From Streptomyces hiroshimensis (GTDB taxonomy: Bacteria; Actinomycetota; Actinomycetes; Streptomycetales; Streptomycetaceae): a stretch of DNA of 64,000 nt. The notes under the pieces are model-generated. The model had not been told where the DNA came from and made no database searches. It saw nothing but the letters and a program-made list of their open reading frames with translations. Both the position numbers and the translations under genes were made by a program. This document shows positions 33,681-41,381 of this stretch, piece after piece; the stretch's first letter is position 1; the number at the start of each line of letters is the position of its first letter. The stretch spans positions 296,802 to 360,801 of the forward strand of contig NZ_BMUT01000010.1 of NCBI RefSeq assembly GCF_014650335.1, given 5' to 3'.

Positions 33681-34931
33681 CTAGAGCTCGGGGCGCAGGC
33701 GGGCCGCATCGGCGGGGTTGCCGCTCCGCTCGGTCTTCCCTCCGACGAGGGCGCTGCCCTTGCGCCATTCGTCCCAGGCCATGTTCCAGTCGCCGAAGCC
33801 GTTGTCGAACGGGGTCATGGTCGCGCCGGCGCTGCCCACGACCTTGACGATGTCGCCGACGTGCACGGTGTCGAAGAACCACTTGGCGTTGGCGGTGCTC
33901 ATGCCGGTGCAGCCGTGGCTGACGTTCTCGGCGCCCTGGGACCCCTCGGACCAGGGCGCGGCGTGCACGTATTCGCCGCTCCAGGTGACCCGGGTGGCCC
34001 AGTGGACGGGCAGGTCGTAGGAGTCCGCGCTGCCCTCGGCGATGCCGATGCTGGTGCCGCGCATGCGTACGAAGGATTCCCGGCCCAGGATCACCTTGAC
34101 CCCGTTACGGGTGGCGTAGCCGGGTTTGCCGGTGGTCACCGGGATGGACCGCACTTCCTTGCCGTTGACCGTCACGGTCATGCTGTGCGCGCTCGCGTCG
34201 GTGACGGCCTCGATGCGGTCGCCCGTCGTCATCCGCACGGCCCGGGAGGGTCCTCCGTAGAGGCCGCCGCCGACCTTGATGCCGTCGAGGGTGGCGTGCA
34301 CGTCCACGGTGGTGTGGGCGGGCCAGTACTCCTTCGGGCGGTAGTGCAGGGTGCGGTTGTCCACCCAGTGCCAGGCGCCCTCCACGGCGGGCTGGGACTC
34401 GACCCTGAGGGTGCGCTCGACGATCGCGCGGGCGGCCGGGTCCTGGACGGGGGTGCTCAGCTCGGCGGTGATGGGCTGTCCCACGCCGTAGGTGCCGCTC
34501 TGCGGGCCGAAACTGACGCGCAGGAGGCGGTCTGCCGGATTGGTGTCGAAACCGATCGTGCGGCGCCCCTGGGAGCCGTTGTCGTCCTCGGTGGTGACGC
34601 GGACGGTGTAGTGGGCGCCGGCGGCGAGGGCGCCGGTGCTGTGCCAGCGGGAGCCGTCGGGGGCGAGCTCGCCCTTGACGTAGCGCCCCGCCGCGTCCGT
34701 GGCCGTGACGTCCGTGATCCGGTCCTCGCCCCGGGCCACCACCTCCAGGGGCTTGCTGGGATCCGCCTTCTGCCCGTCGCGGGCACTGGTGAGCTCGACC
34801 TGGCCGCTGGCGTCGTAGGGCTTGTCGGCCAGCGGGTTGGACGAGCCGCCGCAGGCGGTGACCCCCACCGCCAGCGCGGTCAGCAGCACCGCCCCGGTGA
34901 GCGCCAGACGGTGTCGACGTGACTGGGTCAT
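33681..34931 (-). CDS. L,D-transpeptidase lipoprotein (Ig-like domains plus YkuD)
   Basis: The 416-residue protein has a lipoprotein signal (LLTALAVGVTACGGSS, lipid Cys about 29), two Ig-like domains (about residues 40-240) and a YkuD catalytic domain with HWATRVTWSGEYVHAAPW and the nucleophile in NVSHGCTGMSTANAKWFF. It should form 3-3 crosslinks in peptidoglycan from outside the membrane, like LdtMt2 in mycobacteria. The ATG at 34931 is preceded by TACGGT at the spacing of a leaderless promoter and has no clear ribosome site. It sits between the ctaE and ctaC operons. Confidence 0.9.
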   Translation of the reverse strand: MTQSRRHRLALTGAVLLTALAVGVTACGGSSNPLADKPYDASGQVELTSARDGQKADPSKPLEVVARGEDRITDVTATDAAGRYVKGELAPDGSRWHSTGALAAGAHYTVRVTTEDDNGSQGRRTIGFDTNPADRLLRVSFGPQSGTYGVGQPITAELSTPVQDPAARAIVERTLRVESQPAVEGAWHWVDNRTLHYRPKEYWPAHTTVDVHATLDGIKVGGGLYGGPSRAVRMTTGDRIEAVTDASAHSMTVTVNGKEVRSIPVTTGKPGYATRNGVKVILGRESFVRMRGTSIGIAEGSADSYDLPVHWATRVTWSGEYVHAAPWSEGSQGAENVSHGCTGMSTANAKWFFDTVHVGDIVKVVGSAGATMTPFDNGFGDWNMAWDEWRKGSALVGGKTERSGNPADAARLRPEL

Positions 34932-34996
34932 GGTCACACCGTAGGAAGGATCGGGGGGTACGGCCTGCCGGGTGACTGCAAACGGGTGGAAATGCA

Positions 34997-35032
34997 CCGG
35001 GCCCCGCACACCGGGTGGTGTGCGGGGCCCGG
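34997..35032 (-). terminator. Terminator of the ctaCDF operon
   Basis: A perfect 16-bp stem (CCGGGCCCCGCACACC with GGTGTGCGGGGCCCGG, loop GGGT) starts 17 nt past the ctaF stop codon. Confidence 0.9.
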
Positions 35033-35049
35033 ACGGCACCGGCCGCTCG

Positions 35050-35448
35050 CTACTGGTTCTGGTTCTCGCCTCGGTAGAACTCGAACACCCAGCCGAAGAG
35101 GCCGACCATGATGATCGGGGCCGAGAAGTACATCAGCCACCAGCCGAAGCAGATGCTCAGGAAGGCCAGGGCGCCACCGACCGCCAGGGAGAGCGGCTGC
35201 CAGCTGTGCGGGGCGAAGAAGCCCAGCTCGCCGGCGTCGTCGGCGACGTCCGCCTCCTTGTTGTCACCGGCGCCGGTGTCCACCCGGCGCGCGGTGAACG
35301 CCAGGTAGTAGCCGACCATGATGCACAGTCCGAAGGCCATGAAGAGGGCCGTCGTGCCGGCCGCCTCCTTCGACCACACGCCGTAGACACACGCCATGGC
35401 GAGGATGAAGACGGCGAGCCAGATGAACATCTTGCCCTGGATCTTCAC
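35050..35448 (-). CDS. ctaF: Actinobacterial cytochrome c oxidase subunit IV
   Basis: The 132-residue membrane protein has four hydrophobic helices (MFIWLAVFILAMACVYGVW, GTTALFMAFGLCIMVGYYLAF, PLSLAVGGALAFLSICFGWWL, APIIMVGLFGWVFEFYRG) with an acidic loop (DNKEADVADDAG) between helices 2 and 3. This is the CtaF shape found only in actinobacterial aa3 oxidases. Its ATG overlaps the ctaD stop by 4 nt. Confidence 0.93.
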   Translation of the reverse strand: MKIQGKMFIWLAVFILAMACVYGVWSKEAAGTTALFMAFGLCIMVGYYLAFTARRVDTGAGDNKEADVADDAGELGFFAPHSWQPLSLAVGGALAFLSICFGWWLMYFSAPIIMVGLFGWVFEFYRGENQNQ

Positions 35449-37172
35449 TTGCCGGCCTCCTTGCCACCCGCGAGGGCCTTCTCAGCCGCGAGGTTCTCTT
35501 CGAGCTCCAGGGCCGCGATCTCCGGGTGGTGCAGGTCGAACGCCGGGGATTCGGAGCGGATGCGCGGCAGCGTGAGGAAGTTGTGCCGCGGCGGCGGGCA
35601 GGAGGTCGCCCACTCCAGCGAACGGCCGTAGCCCCACGGGTCGTCGACCTCGACCTTCTTGCCGTACTTGGCGGTCTTCCAGACGTTGTACATGAACGGC
35701 AGGATCGACAGGCCCAGCAGGAAGGAGCTGATGGTCGAGATGGTGTTCAGCGTGGTGAAGCCGTCGGCGGCGAGGTAGTCCGCGTAACGGCGCGGCATGC
35801 CCTCGGCACCCAGCCAGTGCTGCACCAGGAACGTGCCGTGGAAGCCCACGAACAGCGTCCAGAAGGTGATCTTGCCGAGCTTCTCGTCCAGCATCTTGCC
35901 CGTGAACTTCGGCCACCAGAAGTGGAAGCCGGAGAACATCGCGAACACCACGGTGCCGAAGATCACGTAGTGGAAGTGCGCGACCACGAAGTACGAGTCG
36001 GAGACGTGGAAGTCCATCGGGGGCGAGGCCAGGATGACGCCGGTCAGACCACCGAAGGTGAAGGTGATCAGGAAGCCGACGGCCCACAGCATCGGGGTCT
36101 CGAAGGACAGCGAGCCCTTCCACATGGTGCCGATCCAGTTGAAGAACTTCACACCGGTCGGGACCGCGATCAGGAAGGTCATGAAGGAGAAGAACGGCAG
36201 CAGCACACCGCCTGTGACGTACATGTGGTGCGCCCACACCGTCACGGACAGACCGGCGATCGAGATCGTGGCCGCGATCAGGCCCCAGTAGCCGAACATC
36301 GGCTTGCGGGAGAAGACCGGGATGACCTCGGAGATGATGCCGAAGAACGGCAGCGCGATGATGTACACCTCTGGGTGGCCGAAGAACCAGAAGAGGTGCT
36401 GCCACAGCAGGGCGCCGCCGTTGGACGCGTCGAAGACGTGGGCCCCGAATTTACGGTCCGCCTCCAGGGCGAACAGCGCGGCCGCCAGGACCGGGAAGGC
36501 CAGCAGGACCAGCACACCGGTCAGCAGGACGTTCCAGGTGAAGATCGGCATGCGGAACATCGTCATGCCGGGCGCGCGCATGCAGATGATCGTGGTGATG
36601 AAGTTGACCGAACCGAGGATCGTGCCGAAGCCGGAGAAGGCCAGACCCATGATCCACATGTCGGCGCCGACGCCCGGCGAGCGGACGGCGTCCGACAGCG
36701 GGGAGTAGGCGAACCAGCCGAAGTCGGCCGCACCCTGCGGGGTGAGGAAGCCGGCCACCGCGATGATCGAGCCGAAGAGGTAGAGCCAGTAGGCGAACAT
36801 GTTCAGCCGCGGGAACGCCACGTCGGGCGCACCGATCTGCAGCGGCATGATCCAGTTCGCGAAACCGGCGAACAGCGGCGTCGCGAACATCAGCAGCATG
36901 ATCGTGCCGTGCATCGTGAACGCCTGGTTGAACTGCTCGTTCGACATGATCTGCGTGCCGGGACGGGCGAGTTCGGCGCGCATCAGCAGCGCCATCAGAC
37001 CGCCGATGCAGAAGAACGCGAACGACGTGACCAGATACATCGTGCCGATGGTCTTGTGGTCGGTGGTGGTGAGCCACTTGACCGCATTGATACCGGGCTG
37101 CTTCTGGCGGACTGGCGGTGCTGCCGTGGCTGTCGCGGCGGCGGCACCCTGGGGTTCGTTGAGGATGCTCAC
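35445..37172 (-). CDS. ctaD: Cytochrome c oxidase subunit I
   Basis: The 575-residue catalytic subunit of the aa3 oxidase reduces oxygen and pumps protons. It has 12 hydrophobic segments, QAFTMHGTIMLLMFATPL (heme a His), WQHLFWFFGHPEVYIIALP (CuB His and the Tyr-His crosslink), VWAHHMYVTG (CuB His pair), and VSDSYFVVAHFHYVIFGTV (heme a3 and heme a His). The C-terminal tail is Glu-rich. Starts and stops overlap ctaC and ctaF by 4 nt each. Confidence 0.97.
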   Translation of the reverse strand: MSILNEPQGAAAATATAAPPVRQKQPGINAVKWLTTTDHKTIGTMYLVTSFAFFCIGGLMALLMRAELARPGTQIMSNEQFNQAFTMHGTIMLLMFATPLFAGFANWIMPLQIGAPDVAFPRLNMFAYWLYLFGSIIAVAGFLTPQGAADFGWFAYSPLSDAVRSPGVGADMWIMGLAFSGFGTILGSVNFITTIICMRAPGMTMFRMPIFTWNVLLTGVLVLLAFPVLAAALFALEADRKFGAHVFDASNGGALLWQHLFWFFGHPEVYIIALPFFGIISEVIPVFSRKPMFGYWGLIAATISIAGLSVTVWAHHMYVTGGVLLPFFSFMTFLIAVPTGVKFFNWIGTMWKGSLSFETPMLWAVGFLITFTFGGLTGVILASPPMDFHVSDSYFVVAHFHYVIFGTVVFAMFSGFHFWWPKFTGKMLDEKLGKITFWTLFVGFHGTFLVQHWLGAEGMPRRYADYLAADGFTTLNTISTISSFLLGLSILPFMYNVWKTAKYGKKVEVDDPWGYGRSLEWATSCPPPRHNFLTLPRIRSESPAFDLHHPEIAALELEENLAAEKALAGGKEAGK

Positions 37173-38140
37173 TTGTTCTTGGTCTCCGCGTTCTTCGCGT
37201 GATCCGTCATCGCGATGCCCGCCGGCTGGTAGCCGGTCTGGCCCTTCGCCGCCAGCTCCTTCAGGTGCTGCTTGTAGCGCTCAGGAGAGACGACCTTGAC
37301 GTTGAAGAGCATCCGGGAGTGGTCCTGGCCGCAGAGCTCGGCGCACTTACCCAGGAAGGTGCCCTCCTTGTTCGGGGTCACCGTGAAGCTGTTGGTGTGC
37401 CCCGGGATGACGTCCTGCTTCATCAGGAACGGCACCACCCAGAAGGAGTGGATGACGTCCCGCGAGGTCAGCACGAACTGGACCGTCTCACCCTTGGGCA
37501 GCCACAGGGTGGGGCCGGGGTTGTTGGTCTGCTCGTTGCGCGTGCCGGGGATGCCGATGTCGTAGACACCCTCCGCGCCCTGCGGTGCCTTCTTCAGGAA
37601 CCGGTCCGGGATCGCGTCGAGCTCCTTGTTGTCACGGAGCGGCTTCGCCGGGGTCGCGGCGTTGCCGTCGACGTCCTCCATGTAGTTGAAGGCCCAGCTC
37701 CACTGGAAGCCCACCACGTTGATGACGTGCTGCGGCTTGTCAGGGTTGGTCAGGAGCTTGTTCTCATCACGAGCCGTGAAGTAGAAGAGCACCGACACGA
37801 TGATGATCGGGACCGCGGTGTACAGCGCCTCGATCGGCATGTTGTACCGGGTCTGCTGGGGTACCTCCACCTTCGTCCGGCTGCGCCGGTGGAAGATGAC
37901 GCTCCAGATGATCAGGCCCCACACCAGGATGCCGGTCACGAGGGCGGCGGCCCAGGAGCCCTGCCACAGGGAGAGGATCCGCGGCGCCTCTTCCGTGACG
38001 GGAGTGGGCATTCCGAGGCGGGGGAAGTCCTTCGATGTGCAACCGGTGGCGGTCGCCAGGACAGCGCCCGCGGCCAGCGCCTGCAGCAGCTTCCGCCGCA
38101 CCGGGCGCCGCGACGAGCGGTCGGAGCCGTTGGGACTCAC
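37169..38140 (-). CDS. ctaC: Cytochrome c oxidase subunit II
   Basis: The 323-residue protein has a lipoprotein-type signal (LLQALAAGAVLATATGCTS), two transmembrane helices (WAAALVTGILVWGLIIWSVIF and YTAVPIIIVSVLFYFT) and an extracytoplasmic cupredoxin domain with a CuA site GKCAELCGQDHSRM plus VIHSFWVVPFLMK. It accepts electrons from QcrC. It heads the ctaCDF operon; upstream lies a palindrome overlapping a TAGGGT -10 element. Confidence 0.96.
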   Translation of the reverse strand: MSPNGSDRSSRRPVRRKLLQALAAGAVLATATGCTSKDFPRLGMPTPVTEEAPRILSLWQGSWAAALVTGILVWGLIIWSVIFHRRSRTKVEVPQQTRYNMPIEALYTAVPIIIVSVLFYFTARDENKLLTNPDKPQHVINVVGFQWSWAFNYMEDVDGNAATPAKPLRDNKELDAIPDRFLKKAPQGAEGVYDIGIPGTRNEQTNNPGPTLWLPKGETVQFVLTSRDVIHSFWVVPFLMKQDVIPGHTNSFTVTPNKEGTFLGKCAELCGQDHSRMLFNVKVVSPERYKQHLKELAAKGQTGYQPAGIAMTDHAKNAETKNK

Positions 38141-38219
38141 GTAGCGCCTTCCCGAGAGTCTCGCCCGTGCGGCCGGCTGCGGCCGTCTCGCTGGTCGGTC
38201 GCCGGCCCGCTGCGGGCAG

Positions 38220-38248
38220 GGGTTTGGATGTTTATGCGGACCAAACCC
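38220..38248 (-). promoter_or_regulatory. Inverted repeat at the ctaCDF promoter
   Basis: GGGTTTGG and CCAAACCC form perfect 8-bp arms 13 nt apart, about 80 nt before ctaC. On the minus strand the distal arm overlaps a TAGGGT hexamer (38245-38250), a plausible -10 element. A repressor bound here would cover the -10 region and transcription start. The rest of the 278-nt divergent gap has no gene that I can see. Confidence 0.55.
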
Positions 38249-38418
38249 TACTGGACGCTATTTGGGGCCGCGCGGGGAGGGTGCCCAACGCGCCGCGTCA
38301 CTCCCCGAAGGGATGGAATCCACGGGTCCGGGCGCCGTCTGGGGGACCGTCAGACGGCTACGGCGCAGGTCGGACGGTACGCACCGGCCGCGCGCCGATG
38401 GCAGGTTAGTTTCTGGGT

Positions 38419-39810
38419 GTGCCCTACTTCGACGCCGCCTCCGCCGCCCCCCTGCACCCCGTCGCCCGCCAGGCGCTGCTGGCCTCCCTCGACGAGGGCT
38501 GGGCCGATCCCGCCCGCCTCTACCGCGAGGGCCGCCGGGCCCGGCTGCTGCTGGACGCCGCGCGCGAGGCCGCCGCGGAGGCCGTCGGCTGCCGCCCGGA
38601 CGAGCTCGCCTTCACCCCTTCGGGTACCCGCGCCCTGCACGACGGCATCGCCGGCGCCCTCGCCGGGCGCCGCCGCACCGGCCGCCACCTCGTGGTCTCC
38701 GCCGTCGAGCACTCGGCCGTGCTGCACTCCGCCGCGGCCCTGGAGGCGGCCGGGGGCGGCTTCACCGAGGTCGCCGTCGACCGCGGCGGCCGCGTGGACC
38801 CCGGTGCGTACGCCGCGGCGCTGCGCCCCGACACCGCGCTGGCGGCCCTGCAGTCCGCCAACCACGAGGTGGGCACCGAGCAGCCGGTCGCCGAAGTGGC
38901 CGAGGAGTGCCGGGCGGCGGGCGTGCCGCTGCTGGTGGACGCCGCGCAGTCGCTCGCGTGGGGCCCGGTGGACGCGGGCTGGTCGCTGCTGACGGCCAGT
39001 GCGCACAAGTGGGGCGGCCCCTCGGGCGTGGGCCTGCTCGCCGTGCGCAAGGGGGTGCGGTTCGCGCCCCAGGGGCCCGCGGACGAGCGGGAGTCGGGCC
39101 GGGCGCCGGGCTTCCCCGACCTGCCCGCGATCGTGGCGGCGGCGGCGTCGCTGCGGGCCGTGCGGCAGGAGGCCGCGGCCGAGAGCGCCCGGCTGCGGGC
39201 GCTGGTCGAGCGGATCCGGGAGCGCGTGCCGGCGCTCGTACCGGATGTGGAGGTGGTGGGCGACCCGGTGCGGCGGCTGCCGCATCTGGTCACCTTCTCG
39301 TGTCTGTATGTCGACGGCGAGACGCTGCTGCACGCCCTGGACCGGGCGGGGTTCTCCGTCTCCTCCGGCTCCTCGTGCACCTCCAGCACGCTGGCCCCGA
39401 GCCATGTGCTGCAGGCGATGGGCGTGCTCTCGGAGGGCAACGTCCGCGTGTCGCTGCCGGCGGGCACCACGGAGGAGGACGTCGAGCGCTTCCTCGGCAT
39501 CCTGCCGGGGGTGGTGGCGTCCGTACGGCAGGAGCTGGGCGCGCCGGCCGCGCCGGAGCCGGCCGTCGCCCGGAAGGCGGCGGAGTCGGAACTGGTGATC
39601 GACTCGCTGGGCAAGCGCTGCCCGATCCCGGTGATCGACCTGGCCAGGTCCATCGGCGACGTGCCGGTGGGCGGGCTGGTGACCGTCCTGTCCGACGACG
39701 AGGCCGCGCGGCTGGACATCCCCGCGTGGTGCGACATGCGGGAGCAGGAGTACGTGGGCGAGCGCCCGGCGGAGCGGGGGACGGCGTACGTGGTGCGGCG
39801 CCGGACGTGA
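38419..39810 (+). CDS. Cysteine desulfurase (NifS/IscS-like) fused to TusA sulfurtransferase domain
   Basis: The 463-residue protein joins a PLP desulfurase (residues about 1-385: AVEHSAVLHSAAAL, NHEVGTEQP, Schiff-base Lys in TASAHKWGGPSG, catalytic Cys in SSGSSCTSSTLAPSH) to a C-terminal TusA/SirA domain (about 393-463) with the CPxP motif in LGKRCPIPVIDLARSI. The fusion would let the persulfide pass directly from desulfurase to carrier. TAGTTT lies six bases before the GTG with no ribosome site, suggesting a leaderless mRNA. It is divergent from ctaC. The final acceptor (tRNA, cofactor) is unknown. Confidence 0.88.
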   Translation: MPYFDAASAAPLHPVARQALLASLDEGWADPARLYREGRRARLLLDAAREAAAEAVGCRPDELAFTPSGTRALHDGIAGALAGRRRTGRHLVVSAVEHSAVLHSAAALEAAGGGFTEVAVDRGGRVDPGAYAAALRPDTALAALQSANHEVGTEQPVAEVAEECRAAGVPLLVDAAQSLAWGPVDAGWSLLTASAHKWGGPSGVGLLAVRKGVRFAPQGPADERESGRAPGFPDLPAIVAAAASLRAVRQEAAAESARLRALVERIRERVPALVPDVEVVGDPVRRLPHLVTFSCLYVDGETLLHALDRAGFSVSSGSSCTSSTLAPSHVLQAMGVLSEGNVRVSLPAGTTEEDVERFLGILPGVVASVRQELGAPAAPEPAVARKAAESELVIDSLGKRCPIPVIDLARSIGDVPVGGLVTVLSDDEAARLDIPAWCDMREQEYVGERPAERGTAYVVRRRT

Positions 39811-39849
39811 CCCCTGCCCCGGGGGACAGGGGCCGGCCGGCGGCCGGGG

Positions 39850-40824
39850 CTAGGCCAGGTGCGCCTTGACCTCGGCGGCGGCCTCGTCGCCGTAGGCCTT
39901 GGTGAAGCGCTCCATGAAGTGGCCGCGGCGCAGCTCGTACTCCTGGGTGCCCAGGGTCTCGATGACGAGGGTGGCGAGCATGCAGCCCAGCTGGGCGGCG
40001 CGCTCCAGGGACAGCTCCCAGGTCAGGCCCGAGAGGAAGCCCGCGCGGAAGGCGTCGCCGACGCCCGTCGGGTCGACCTTGGCCTCCTCCTGGGCGCAGC
40101 CGACCTCGATGGCGGGCTCGCCCGCGCGCTCGATGCGCACGCCCTGCGCGCCGAGGGTGGTGATGCGCGTGCCGACCTTGGCCAGGATCTCGTCCGCCGA
40201 CCAGCCGGTCTTGGACTCGATGAGGGCCTTCTCGTACTCGTTGGTGAAGAGGTACGTGGCGCCCTCGACGAGGACGCGGATGTCGTCGCCGTCCATGCGC
40301 GCCAGCTGCTGGGAGGGGTCGGCGGCGAAGGGGATGCCCCGCGAGCGGCACTCCTCGGTGTGGCGGATCATCGCCTCGGGGTCGTCGGCGCCGATCAGGA
40401 CCAGGTCGAGGCCGCCGACGCGGTCGGCGACGGGCTGCAGCTCGATCTGGCGGGCCTCGCTCATCGCGCCGGTGTAGAAGGACGCGATCTGGTTGTGGTC
40501 GGTGTCCGTGGTGCAGACGAAGCGCGCGGTGTGCAGGACCTCGGAGATGCGCACCGAGCCGGTGTCCACGCCGTGCCGCTCCAGCCAGGCGCGGTACTCC
40601 GCGAAGTCGGCGCCGGCGGCGCCGACCAGGATCGGGTGCAGGCCGAGCAGGCCCATGCCGAAGCAGATGTTGGGAGCGACACCGCCGCGGCGGACGTCGA
40701 GGTCGTCGACGAGGAAGGAGAGCGAGACGGTGTGCAGCTGGTCCGCCACGAGCTGATCGGCGAAACGGCCGGGGAACGTCATCAGGTGGTCGGTGGCGAT
40801 GGAGCCGGTGACAGCGATACGCAC
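39850..40824 (-). CDS. adoK: PfkB-family kinase, probable adenosine kinase
   Basis: The 324-residue kinase starts MRIAVTGSIATDHLMTFPGR and has VSLSFLVDDLDVRRGGVAPN, AGADFAEYRAWL, ASFYTGAMSEARQI, ADPSQQLARMDG, FTNEYEKALIESKTGWS and the catalytic Asp in DPTGVGDAFRAGFLSG. These blocks align closely by eye with mycobacterial AdoK (Rv2202c), which is also next to ctaC, so adenosine is the likely substrate; annotation as a generic sugar kinase would miss this. GTG 40824 is preceded by AGGAG. It is convergent with the desulfurase fusion. Confidence 0.85.
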   Translation of the reverse strand: MRIAVTGSIATDHLMTFPGRFADQLVADQLHTVSLSFLVDDLDVRRGGVAPNICFGMGLLGLHPILVGAAGADFAEYRAWLERHGVDTGSVRISEVLHTARFVCTTDTDHNQIASFYTGAMSEARQIELQPVADRVGGLDLVLIGADDPEAMIRHTEECRSRGIPFAADPSQQLARMDGDDIRVLVEGATYLFTNEYEKALIESKTGWSADEILAKVGTRITTLGAQGVRIERAGEPAIEVGCAQEEAKVDPTGVGDAFRAGFLSGLTWELSLERAAQLGCMLATLVIETLGTQEYELRRGHFMERFTKAYGDEAAAEVKAHLA

Positions 40825-40998
40825 GGCGGTTCTGCTCCTGCGGGGCGAGGTGGGTGGGCGAGGGTGGAAAACGAGACGAGCCACACCACGCTACCGGGTC
40901 CGGATATCGCACCTGGGTACGGTTTCGGCCACCGTCCGGACAAAATTACCAAATAGTAGCCCTTTCATCGTGTGGCGCGGGCTGCATACGGTGCCGTT

Positions 40999-41214
40999 AT
41001 GCCGAACCCTGTGAAGGACGTCACTTTCTCCGACTCCGAGCCCGAATCCCTGGCGGAGCTGCGCGGGCTGTGCGCGCGGATGTCCCCGCACTGGACGGGC
41101 GGCGCCGGGCAGCGGCAGGCCGCCGCGGCCGTGCCGCCCTCGTGGATCAGGGGGGTCTCGGTGCCGGCGGGGTCGGCGCGGCTGATCGACGGAATGTCGG
41201 AGTACGGCGACTGA
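40999..41214 (+). CDS. Small hypothetical protein, possibly leaderless
   Basis: A 71-residue frame starting MPNPVKDVTFSDSEPESLAE and ending MSEYGD. TACGGT lies exactly six bases before the ATG, a common leaderless arrangement, and no ribosome site is present. The sequence is Ala/Gly/Pro-rich after residue 35 and has no known motif. Its last 22 bases are copied 49 nt downstream. Coding status is moderate: codon use looks normal for Streptomyces but no family is recognised. Confidence 0.5.
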   Translation: MPNPVKDVTFSDSEPESLAELRGLCARMSPHWTGGAGQRQAAAAVPPSWIRGVSVPAGSARLIDGMSEYGD

Positions 41215-41264
41215 TACCGCCGATATCGCAGTACGGCGAGGGATGTCCGAGTACGGCGACTGAT
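41194..41264. repeat. Imperfect tandem duplication of a gene end
   Basis: ATGTCGGAGTACGGCGACTG at 41194 recurs at 41243 with one substitution (ATGTCC for ATGTCG); both continue to AT and both spell MSEYGD plus stop. A third, shorter GTACGGCGA copy lies between them at 41231. Period 49 nt. Confidence 0.7.
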
Positions 41265-41381
41265 GCATCCGGCGTAGACGAACCCCGGTGGAACCACTCG
41301 CTCCTGCGCTCCGTCCAAGCGGCGTCCCCCTCACGGGGGATGCGGCGCTACAGACATTGGGCGGAGTGAAGGAGCGATGTG

